Source of the DNA: Cognatishimia sp. F0-27 | GTDB taxonomy: Bacteria; Pseudomonadota; Alphaproteobacteria; Rhodobacterales; Rhodobacteraceae | Length of the DNA stretch: 64,000 nt | Reading direction: 5' to 3' | NCBI RefSeq assembly: GCF_020667845.1 | Contig: NZ_JAFMPQ010000015.1 | Span: 40,700 to 104,699, forward strand | In this document: in pieces, positions 45,417 through 52,399 of the stretch | Numbering within the stretch: the first letter of the stretch is position 1 | How the letters are laid out: each line of letters begins with the position of its first letter | The notes under the pieces: generated by a model | What the model was told of the DNA's origin: nothing | What the model saw: only the letters and a program-made list of their open reading frames with translations | Database searches by the model: none | Position numbers and translations under genes: made by a program

Positions 45417-47078
45417 TCAGGGCGTGTAGGGCAGGTCGGGGCGCAGGATCAGCGGCCATGGCGTCGTTTCCGCGTCGAGGTCGATCTGCACCTCGATGAG
45501 CGCGGGCTTGTCCGCCGCGATGGCCTCTTCGAGGATCGGCCCGAGCGCTTCCGGCGTGGCCACGCGGTGGCCCGCAACGCCGCTGGCCTCGGCGAGTTTC
45601 ATATAATCCATACCGGGCAGGTCGCTGGCGACGGTGCGCCCGTCGAAATTGGTGATCTGGTCCCGGGCGACATTGCCATAGGCCTGGTTGTTGAACACAA
45701 TCGCGACGACTCCGATGCCATGCTGTGCGGCGGTGGACAGTTCGGAAGCGGCAAACATGAACCCGCCATCTCCGAGGACCGTCACCACCGCCTTGTCCGG
45801 ACAGCCGACCTTGGCGCCGAGTGCCGTGGCATAGGCGAAGCCGAGATTGCCCTGATAGCCGGAGGTGATGTAGGTGCGCGGCGCGTAGACGGGCCACGCA
45901 AAATACGAGGCGTAGCCCGCCTGACACATGTCTTTCACGAAGATCCCGTCGCGGGGCAGCGCCTTGCGGATGACATCGAGATAGGCGACCTGCGGCTGGA
46001 TCTGCGCGATCTGTTCCCTGGCGTGTGTGCGGGCCTCTGCGATGCGCTGCGGATCGCCGGTTCGGGCGATGCCTTCGGCGGCCAGCGCGTCGTTCAGCGC
46101 GGCGGTGCCGGCAGCGGAATCCGCAAGGACCCCTGCATCGGGTTTGAGCCGCAGCATCTCCTCGGGGTCGATCTCGATCCGGATCAACCGACGCTCGGCG
46201 GTGATCCTGTCGGACGGATCCATCATGCCGCGCCAGCGCATGGCCTGCAATTCGCAGCGCGACCCGATCCCGATCAGCACATCGGTGTCGCCCCATAAGT
46301 CGTAGGCGGTCACGGAGTCGACGCTCAGCGAATGGTCGGCTGGGAGAACCCCGCGCCCGCCCCGGAAGGCGGTGACCGGCGCGTTGAGCCGTTCCGCAAG
46401 AGCCCGGACCTCGGGGCCGGCATGTTGCGCACCGGAGCCGAGCATGATCATCGGATGTCTGGCCGATTTCAGGAGCGTGGCGGCGGCGGCAATCTGTGCG
46501 GGATCCGGCGCGGCGGGTTGGGCTGGTGCAGGGATGTCGGCGTCGGTCACGGGGCCTTTTTGCGCCATGCGGTCCCAGCACATCTCGAGCGATACCGGGC
46601 CGGGTCGTCCGCTTGTCATCGTCTCGAAGGCCCGATCGACCAGAGCCCGTGCCGACGCCGCATCCTCGATGCGTTCTGCCCATTTGATGAACGAGGACAG
46701 CGTTGCGCGTTGATCCGGAATTTCGTGCAGATGCCCGCGCCCCTTGCCTAGAAAGCCGGAAGGCACCTGACCGGTGAGCAGCAGCACCGGTGCGTTTACC
46801 GCCATGGCTGTGCAGAGCGCCGCCCCTGTATTCAGCACCCCCGGACCGGGCACGACGGAATAGACACCGGGACGGCCTGTTGCCCGCGCGTAGCCCATGG
46901 CCATGTAGGCGGCCGCCTGTTCATGCCGTGGGCCGATGACCCGCAGGGAGCCTTCTGCTCGCTTGAGCGCGTCCATCAAAGGGTAGGTCTGCACGCCCGG
47001 CAGGGCAAAGACCGTATCAACCCCATGGGCTTTGATTGCGCGCACAATGGCTTCGCCACCTGTCACGAGCTCTGTCAT
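45417..47078 (-). CDS. Thiamine pyrophosphate-dependent enzyme, acetolactate synthase-like
   Basis: A 553-residue enzyme with the three-domain ThDP layout: N-terminal Pyr domain with catalytic Glu53 (GPRHEQAAAYMAMGYARATGRPG), a central domain (about 195-330), and a C-terminal PP domain with VLGDGGFMFAASEL...FNNQAYGN for ThDP-Mg binding. It resembles IlvB and related decarboxylases/carboligases, but there is no IlvN regulatory subunit beside it, so a catabolic 2-oxoacid role is as likely as branched-chain synthesis. The start ATG 47078 follows AGGAGACAGAGG on the minus strand. Confidence 0.87.
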   Translation of the reverse strand: MTELVTGGEAIVRAIKAHGVDTVFALPGVQTYPLMDALKRAEGSLRVIGPRHEQAAAYMAMGYARATGRPGVYSVVPGPGVLNTGAALCTAMAVNAPVLLLTGQVPSGFLGKGRGHLHEIPDQRATLSSFIKWAERIEDAASARALVDRAFETMTSGRPGPVSLEMCWDRMAQKGPVTDADIPAPAQPAAPDPAQIAAAATLLKSARHPMIMLGSGAQHAGPEVRALAERLNAPVTAFRGGRGVLPADHSLSVDSVTAYDLWGDTDVLIGIGSRCELQAMRWRGMMDPSDRITAERRLIRIEIDPEEMLRLKPDAGVLADSAAGTAALNDALAAEGIARTGDPQRIAEARTHAREQIAQIQPQVAYLDVIRKALPRDGIFVKDMCQAGYASYFAWPVYAPRTYITSGYQGNLGFAYATALGAKVGCPDKAVVTVLGDGGFMFAASELSTAAQHGIGVVAIVFNNQAYGNVARDQITNFDGRTVASDLPGMDYMKLAEASGVAGHRVATPEALGPILEEAIAADKPALIEVQIDLDAETTPWPLILRPDLPYTP

Positions 47079-47456
47079 CCTCTGTCTCCTGCGCAATGGT
47101 CGGGCGGGTCAGCCTTAAGACGGAGCGTAGACCGGGGCGTTGCAAGTCCGCAACGGCTTCCTGGGCCGGGCGCCCGTCGGGTCGGCTTCGATGTCGGGGC
47201 GGGAGGCGCGCTTTTGCGGCGCATCGACATGCCCCCTGATCAGGGCGGCGCTGTCCTCAAGCAGACGGGGTCGCGACGGTCCTGTCAAATACAACCGAAA
47301 GAGGCATTTGATCGACCTCAATGACCGCAAACCGTGATTCCCCGCAAGGTTTGAAGATGGGGAGTTCACGCAGTGTTCCGAGATGACCGCTCTTTTGGGG
47401 ATGACGGCGGTTCTGCGGCGTGTGCTGGCCAGGTTCAGAATACCCGAGTAGGGCGC
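47079..47456. other. Divergent intergenic region, no gene seen
   Basis: 378 bp between the TPP enzyme (minus) and the B12-binding protein (plus). TCAAAT (47285-47290) and ATTTGA (47306-47311) make a small inverted repeat. Otherwise no promoter, operator or reading frame is convincing. Confidence 0.45.
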
Positions 47457-48200
47457 ATGTCGAAAATCACCATGGATGCACTCGCGCTGGACGCGCTTGC
47501 CTGTCTGGCGTCGCGCCGCTCGGCGACCGGTTTGTCGGCTCCGCGTTCCGCGTCGGAAGCCGCCTTGCAGGAGCGGTTTGAGGGTTTGATCCTGTCAGGA
47601 GACGTCGACGCGGCCTTTTCGTTGGTCAGGGGGCTTCTGGCTGAGGGACAATCCTATCACGCCATCGTTGACACACTGTTTGCGGACGCCGCGCGGCGCC
47701 TCGGGGCGGCATGGGAGCAGGACGCCTTTTCTTTTGTGGCCATGGGCCGTGGTGTCGCCACCCTCCTGCAGACGAACGCGGCGCTGCGCGACGTGCAACA
47801 GGTCGTCAAGCCGGGGTCTGGTGCGCAGGCGCTGTTTGCCAGTTTGCCGGATCAAAAACATACCCTCGGGATCATCTGTGCGGCGCAGGCCTTTCGCCGG
47901 CAAGGCTGTCGTGTCGATCTTCTTCTGGGGGCTGCGGGCGAGGATATCGTGCTCGACCTGCGCCTTGGCCGGGTCGCCCTGTTGGGGCTGACGGCGGGGC
48001 GGGAAGACCGGCTTGGCGCCATCGCGACACTGGCGGCCCGGGTCAAGGAGAGCGCCAATCCGCCGGCCATCATCCTTGGCGGGGCAGCGGCCGCGAAGGT
48101 CGCGGACGGTGACTGTGCGGGACTAGTCGATTGCGTGGCGCATGACCTTGAAACAGCGCTCGCCTTTGCGCAGCGGGTTGGTGTGCGCCTCAGTCAGTAG
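47457..48200 (+). CDS. Cobalamin-binding domain protein, AerR/PpaA-like
   Basis: 247 residues. The middle has the AerR/PpaA-type helical module (FADAARRLGAAWEQDAFSFVAMGRGVATLLQ, about 85-110), followed by a B12-binding Rossmann-like domain. The cobalamin-ligand motif appears as DQKHTLG with His135, in place of the DxHxxG of other B12 domains. AerR/PpaA proteins bind B12 in a light-dependent way and act as antirepressors of the CrtJ/PpsR regulator in photosynthetic purple bacteria. No photosynthesis gene is nearby, so a light- or B12-responsive role elsewhere is inferred. The ATG 47457 has only a weak ribosome site. Confidence 0.8.
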   Translation: MSKITMDALALDALACLASRRSATGLSAPRSASEAALQERFEGLILSGDVDAAFSLVRGLLAEGQSYHAIVDTLFADAARRLGAAWEQDAFSFVAMGRGVATLLQTNAALRDVQQVVKPGSGAQALFASLPDQKHTLGIICAAQAFRRQGCRVDLLLGAAGEDIVLDLRLGRVALLGLTAGREDRLGAIATLAARVKESANPPAIILGGAAAAKVADGDCAGLVDCVAHDLETALAFAQRVGVRLSQ

Positions 48201-48249
48201 GGGCTTGGCGCGAAGCCTGTCGCTTCGGGTGGCGCGCACAAAACGGGTG

Positions 48250-48357
48250 GTGGCCTATCGGATTGTGCGGTCGGACGGGATGAGCGCGGCGTCTCGTCTT
48301 GTGCGGCGTGCCGGATGGGCGGTGGCGTATCGGCTTGTGCGGTCGGACAGGATGGAC
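48250..48357. repeat. Three tandem 36-bp repeats
   Basis: Units begin at 48250, 48286 and 48322. The outer two differ in only a few positions (GTGGCCTATCGGATTGTGCG and GTGGCGTATCGGCTTGTGCG); the middle one is more diverged. They lie in the 308-bp gap (48201-48508) between the B12 protein and VOC genes. The period is a multiple of 3, but no supported gene covers it. Confidence 0.8.
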
Positions 48358-48508
48358 GGTGGCGCTTTGGGTCGGGGCTGCGGGCTTGCGCGGGCGCGGT
48401 CTGGCGGGACGCGGACCGCGTCATGGCTCGAAACGCAGGCTTGATGTGGCCGCAGAGACGTGCGGTAGTCCGGATCATGGCGCGTTTGGCGCTGAAAGGA
48501 CCGCTTGC

Positions 48509-48925
48509 ATGATTGCCTATGTCACTGTTGGTGCCGATGACCTCGCGCAAGCGAAACGGTTCTACACGGCCTTTCTGCCCGTGCTGGGCTACGGGCTCAA
48601 AGAAGGACCGGAGGGGTTGAGCTTTGCCTTGCCCGCCGTGCCGGGGCACAAGGTGGCTCTTCCGGATTTTTACGTGAAACCGCCCTTTGACGGGCGTCCG
48701 GCTTCGACGGGCAACGGGGCGATGGTTGCCTTTGAGGCACCGCACCAACGCACGGTGCGCGCGCTGCATGCCGCTGCGCTGGCGGCTGGCGGCAGGTCCG
48801 AAGGCGCACCGGGGTTTCGGGACGCTTACGGGCCTCAATTCTATGTGGGGTATCTGCGCGATCCGCAGGGCAACAAGATTGCGCTTTTTTCAAGCAACCC
48901 TGACGAACCGGGGCGGGACGCGTAG
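48509..48925 (+). CDS. VOC (glyoxalase/bleomycin resistance-like) protein
   Basis: 138 residues forming one VOC module: IAYVTVGADDLAQAKRFYTAFLPVLGY at the start, NGAMVAFEAPHQRTVRALHAAAL in the middle and YLRDPQGNKIALFS at the end. Members are metal-dependent lyases, isomerases or dioxygenases, or resistance proteins; the function here is not deducible. AAAGGA at 48495-48500 supports ATG 48509. Confidence 0.88.
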   Translation: MIAYVTVGADDLAQAKRFYTAFLPVLGYGLKEGPEGLSFALPAVPGHKVALPDFYVKPPFDGRPASTGNGAMVAFEAPHQRTVRALHAAALAAGGRSEGAPGFRDAYGPQFYVGYLRDPQGNKIALFSSNPDEPGRDA

Positions 48926-49321
48926 CGCGGTGCACCGGATGCCGCGTGAGGGGCACGGGGCGCTGTCCCGGGGCGGATGCAGCGGGGATCAGGGAAGGCC
49001 GTCTTCGGCTGAAGGGCTATCAGGCGGCGGAAAGCGTGTTTTTCGCCTTGATGTGCGTCGCCGTGTGAGGGGGCCGGTTTCCCAACAGGCGGGGCACGCC
49101 GTGGCGGCGGGTGACCCGGTTGACTGAACGGCGTATTGCGGCGGGGGGGGGGACGGATCGGCCCGATCAAACCGGGCGCGGCTTGGGGCCGTTGTGGTGC
49201 AACCGTGGCCGTGCAACCGACATGGTGTAACCGTCGTGGTGCAAGCCATATCACCGGCTGCCGCCCTTGATATCTCGCGCAGCAGTCGGAGCCGGTTATG
49301 TCCTGTCCCGGACGGCTGTGA
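48926..49321. other. 396-bp intergenic region with short repeats and a G10 run
   Basis: It lies between the VOC gene (plus) and the minus-strand antiporter operon. It contains a homopolymer of ten G at 49143-49152 and a 14-bp tandem repeat (49192-49247). No gene or clear terminator. Confidence 0.55.
49192..49247. repeat. Four tandem 14-bp repeats
   Basis: TTGTGGTGCAACCG, TGGCCGTGCAACCG, ACATGGTGTAACCG and TCGTGGTGCAAGCC follow one another without gaps, consensus nnGTGGTGCAACCG. Confidence 0.85.
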
Positions 49322-49699
49322 CTATGGGCGGTCGGAGCGCGACTCCGGCGGATCGTCATAGACGGACCAGCCGTATTCGCCGGGCGGGTCCGGCAAGTCG
49401 CCCTTGCGCAGGTTGCGCGACATATAGGCCTTGGCGATAAAATTTGCCGTGATCGGCGCGGTCAGGAAAAGGAACAAGGTGATCAGCAGTTCGTGGACCG
49501 AGACATGCCCCGTCTTGGCAAAAAAGAAGATCATCGACGCAATCAGAACGCCGCCGACCCCAAGTGTTGTGGCCTTGGTCGGCGCATGCAGGCGCTGCAA
49601 GGGATGTTTGAGCTTGATCAGCCCGAAAGAGCCGACAAAGCCAAAGACGCCGCTTACGACAAGGGCGGCCGAGATAAGGAGTTCTGCAAAAAAATTCAT
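49322..49699 (-). CDS. mrpG: Mrp/Pha monovalent cation/H+ antiporter subunit G
   Basis: 125 residues with three membrane helices (LLISAALVVSGVFGFVGSFGLIKL, TTLGVGGVLIASMIFFFAK, LLITLFLFLTAPITANFIAKAY) and the LKHPLQRLHAPTKATTLGVG motif of PhaG/MnhG. It is the last gene of the minus-strand antiporter operon. The hydrophilic Asp/Pro-rich tail ends ESRSDRP. ATG 49699 has AGGA just upstream. Confidence 0.93.
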   Translation of the reverse strand: MNFFAELLISAALVVSGVFGFVGSFGLIKLKHPLQRLHAPTKATTLGVGGVLIASMIFFFAKTGHVSVHELLITLFLFLTAPITANFIAKAYMSRNLRKGDLPDPPGEYGWSVYDDPPESRSDRP

Positions 49700-49709
49700 G
49701 GTCCTGCCC

Positions 49710-49979
49710 CTATTCGATGATGTCGCCGCGCAGCAGGAAGCGGCAATAGGCCACCGTCGAGACGAAGCCCACCATGGCAATCAGCATCGCGGGTTCGAAA
49801 TAGATCGCCGTGCCACGCCAGATCCCGTAGAGCACGAGCAGCGCGATGATGTTGATCACCATGGTATCGAGCGCGAGGATCCGGTCGGCGGCATCCGGAC
49901 CGACGGCAATGCGCCACAAATCCAGAAGCAGCGCGATGCCATAGCAACTGGCCGCGAAGGCAAGGGCGTATTCGATCAT
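49710..49979 (-). CDS. mrpF: Mrp/Pha antiporter subunit F
   Basis: 89 residues with three helices and the MrpF motif WRIAVGPDAADRILALDTMVINIIALLVLYG. Its start overlaps the end of subunit E by 4 bp (ATGA-type coupling), and subunit G begins 10 bp after its stop. Confidence 0.93.
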   Translation of the reverse strand: MIEYALAFAASCYGIALLLDLWRIAVGPDAADRILALDTMVINIIALLVLYGIWRGTAIYFEPAMLIAMVGFVSTVAYCRFLLRGDIIE

Positions 49980-50467
49980 GGGAAGATCTCCAGAAGGCGG
50001 CGTTCGTAGCGGGTCTTGATCTCGGTGCGCACATCGTCTGGGTCGTCGGTGTGCAGACAATGCACGAGGATGGCGCTGCCATCCGCCGCCAGGGTCGCGG
50101 ACACCGTTCCCGGTGTCATCGTGATCGTTCCGGCCAGAACGGTGATGGCCTCGGCCGAGGTCAGTTCAAGCGGCACCGTGATCCATTGCGAGCGAATGTC
50201 GGGTTCGCGTTTGAACAGGATGATCGCCGCCACTTGCACATTGGCCACGACGATATCCCACAGCACGACCAGCATGTATTCCGCGATCTTCAGCGGGCGG
50301 GCAATGGTCGGCCTGTTGGGCCAGTAGGGGGCTGTCAGCATCGGAATGACAAGACCGAACAACGCGCCCAGCAGCAGGTTGCCCAGCGTGAACGTGTTGA
50401 CGAGTCCAAGCCAGACCAGAAGCAGCGTCAGGCTCAGGATCGGATGCGGGACCAGGCGGGTAAACAA
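49976..50467 (-). CDS. mrpE: Mrp/Pha antiporter subunit E
   Basis: 163 residues with two N-terminal helices and the conserved C-terminal cytoplasmic part of MnhE (VPLELTSAEAITVLAGTITMTPGTVSATLA, LVHCLH). The start is TTG 50467 with GGAG upstream, 3 bp after the subunit D stop; no ATG precedes the domain. Confidence 0.9.
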   Translation of the reverse strand: MFTRLVPHPILSLTLLLVWLGLVNTFTLGNLLLGALFGLVIPMLTAPYWPNRPTIARPLKIAEYMLVVLWDIVVANVQVAAIILFKREPDIRSQWITVPLELTSAEAITVLAGTITMTPGTVSATLAADGSAILVHCLHTDDPDDVRTEIKTRYERRLLEIFP

Positions 50468-50470
50468 GGC

Positions 50471-52018
50471 TCAACGCTCCTCTGCGGGGCTCAGGACAGC
50501 GTTGACATAGCCCGCGCGGTCAAAAAGCTGTGTCGATGTGTCTTCCAGATAGGCCGCGACCGGACCGGCGAAGATCGCCAGGCCGGCAAGCATGGCCAGC
50601 CCGACCATCGCGGGCGCGACCTGCATGGCCGTGGCCGGGGCTTGGGCGGCATCGACTTCTGCGGGTGTCTTGTCCGCGGCATCGGGTTCTGACGTGACAA
50701 GGGCGGTGGATTTCCAGAACAGCGTGCTGCCGGCGCGCACGAAACCGACGATGGTCAGCAGCGAGCCTGCAAGGATCGCGGTCCATGCCCAGCCGATGAT
50801 CCCCGGCGCCCGGAGCGCATCGAGAACGAGCAACTTGCCGAGGAACCCGCTCAGGGGAGGCATGCCCGCCATGGCGATGGCGGCGGCAAAGAACAGCGCC
50901 GCAAACAGTCCGTTCTGCACCGTGGGCGTTTGCGGGCGCAGCGTGTCCGACGAGCGCCGGGACAGGACGAGATCCGCGATCAGGAACAGGCAGGCGGCGG
51001 CAAAGGTCGAATGCACGAGGTAGTAAAGCGCCGCCGTGGTCGCCGGAACGGAGAAAGCCGCAACGGCCACCAGAAGCGTGCCCATCGACCCGACAACCGA
51101 GAAGGCGATGAGCGGCATCAGGCGACGCGCGCCCAACACGCCAAAGGCCCCGATGGCAATGGTCACGATGGCGGCGGGGAACAACCAGGCCCCGGCGAGG
51201 TCCTCCGTTCCCGGCACGCCCGGTCCGAAGACCACCGTGTGCACCCGCAGGATCGCATAGGCGCCCACCTTGGTCATGATCGCAAAAAGGGCGGCAACGG
51301 GTGCGGGCGCGTTGGCATAGGTCGCGGGCAGCCAGAACTGAACCGGGAAGAGCGCGGCCTTCACCGCAAAGACGATCATCAGCAGCATGGCGGCGACGCG
51401 CACCAATGCGGCCTCGTCGGCGGGGATCTGTGGGATACGCACCGCCAGATCGGCGATGTTGAGCGTGCCGGTGGAGGCGTAGAGCGTTCCTAGTGCAAAC
51501 AGAAAGAGGGTGGAGCCCGCAAGGTTCATGACCACGTATTGCAGTCCCGCGCGCACCCGTTCCTTGCCACCGGAATGGATCATCAGCCCGTAAGAGGCGA
51601 TCAACAGAACCTCGAAGAACACGAACAGGTTGAACACGTCACCCGTGAGGAACGCGCCGCAAATCCCCATCAGCTGGAACTGGAACAACGCATGGAAGTG
51701 CCGCCCCCGGGCGTCCCAGCCGGTGGCGATGGCATGGATCAGGACGATCATCGCCAGCACGGCGGTGAGCAGCACCATGAGTGCGGACAGCCTGTCGAGC
51801 ACCAGTACGATGCCGAAAGGCGCGGGCCAGTTCCCGAGCCTGTAGACATGGGTTGTGCCGTCCGCCGCCATCACCGCCAGCCCGATGGCGACAGCCACCA
51901 GAAGCACCGTTCCGGCTACCGAGGCGACGCGCGCAAGCGTGATGTCGTGGCGCATGACAAAGCCGATCAGCGGCGCAAGCAGCGCGGGAAGAACGACGGG
52001 GAGAATGATCCAGTGCAT
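50471..52018 (-). CDS. mrpD: Mrp/Pha antiporter subunit D (NuoM/N-like)
   Basis: A 515-residue membrane protein with about 14 helices, homologous to complex I antiporter-like subunits: FEVLLIASYGLMIHSGG, FPVQFWLPATYANAPAPVAALFAIMTKVGAYAILRV and GMPPLSGFLGKL. A GTG lies directly before ATG 52018; the ATG shares a base with the subunit C stop (TGATG). It carries an Ala/Pro-rich hydrophilic segment near the C terminus. Confidence 0.93.
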   Translation of the reverse strand: MHWIILPVVLPALLAPLIGFVMRHDITLARVASVAGTVLLVAVAIGLAVMAADGTTHVYRLGNWPAPFGIVLVLDRLSALMVLLTAVLAMIVLIHAIATGWDARGRHFHALFQFQLMGICGAFLTGDVFNLFVFFEVLLIASYGLMIHSGGKERVRAGLQYVVMNLAGSTLFLFALGTLYASTGTLNIADLAVRIPQIPADEAALVRVAAMLLMIVFAVKAALFPVQFWLPATYANAPAPVAALFAIMTKVGAYAILRVHTVVFGPGVPGTEDLAGAWLFPAAIVTIAIGAFGVLGARRLMPLIAFSVVGSMGTLLVAVAAFSVPATTAALYYLVHSTFAAACLFLIADLVLSRRSSDTLRPQTPTVQNGLFAALFFAAAIAMAGMPPLSGFLGKLLVLDALRAPGIIGWAWTAILAGSLLTIVGFVRAGSTLFWKSTALVTSEPDAADKTPAEVDAAQAPATAMQVAPAMVGLAMLAGLAIFAGPVAAYLEDTSTQLFDRAGYVNAVLSPAEER

Positions 52019-52398
52019 CACGCGCGCCCCTCCGGTTCGGTCTGATCGGTGTCATCGGTGTCTTCGATGTCCTGGGCGGCGATGTCGATCCGGTCGCTAT
52101 CCGCTTCGAGATAGGCGCCAAGCCCGATCATCACCAGAACGGCGGTCATGCCGAAAGAGATCACGATTGCCGTGAGCACCAGCGCCTGCGGCAGCGGATC
52201 GGTATAGGTGGCATCGCCGTATTTCGACAGGATCGGCGACTGGTCGATGGCCAGCCCGCCGCTGGCGAACAGGAAGACGTTGACCGCATAGGACAAAAGC
52301 GCGAGGCCGAGGATGACAGGGAAGGTTCTGAGCCGAAGGAGGAGGTAGACCCCACCGGCGGTCAGAACGCCAATGCTGCTTGCGACGAGGATTTCCAT
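52018..52398 (-). CDS. mrpC: Mrp/Pha antiporter subunit C (NuoK-like)
   Basis: 126 residues with three helices and the NuoK-like core VYLLLRLRTFPVILGLALLSYAVNVFLFASG, then TDPLPQALVLTAIVISFGMTAVLVMIGL. It adds an acidic C-terminal tail rich in Asp and Glu. The start lies 1 bp after the stop of the large A subunit. Confidence 0.93.
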   Translation of the reverse strand: MEILVASSIGVLTAGGVYLLLRLRTFPVILGLALLSYAVNVFLFASGGLAIDQSPILSKYGDATYTDPLPQALVLTAIVISFGMTAVLVMIGLGAYLEADSDRIDIAAQDIEDTDDTDQTEPEGRA

Positions 52399-52399
52399 C

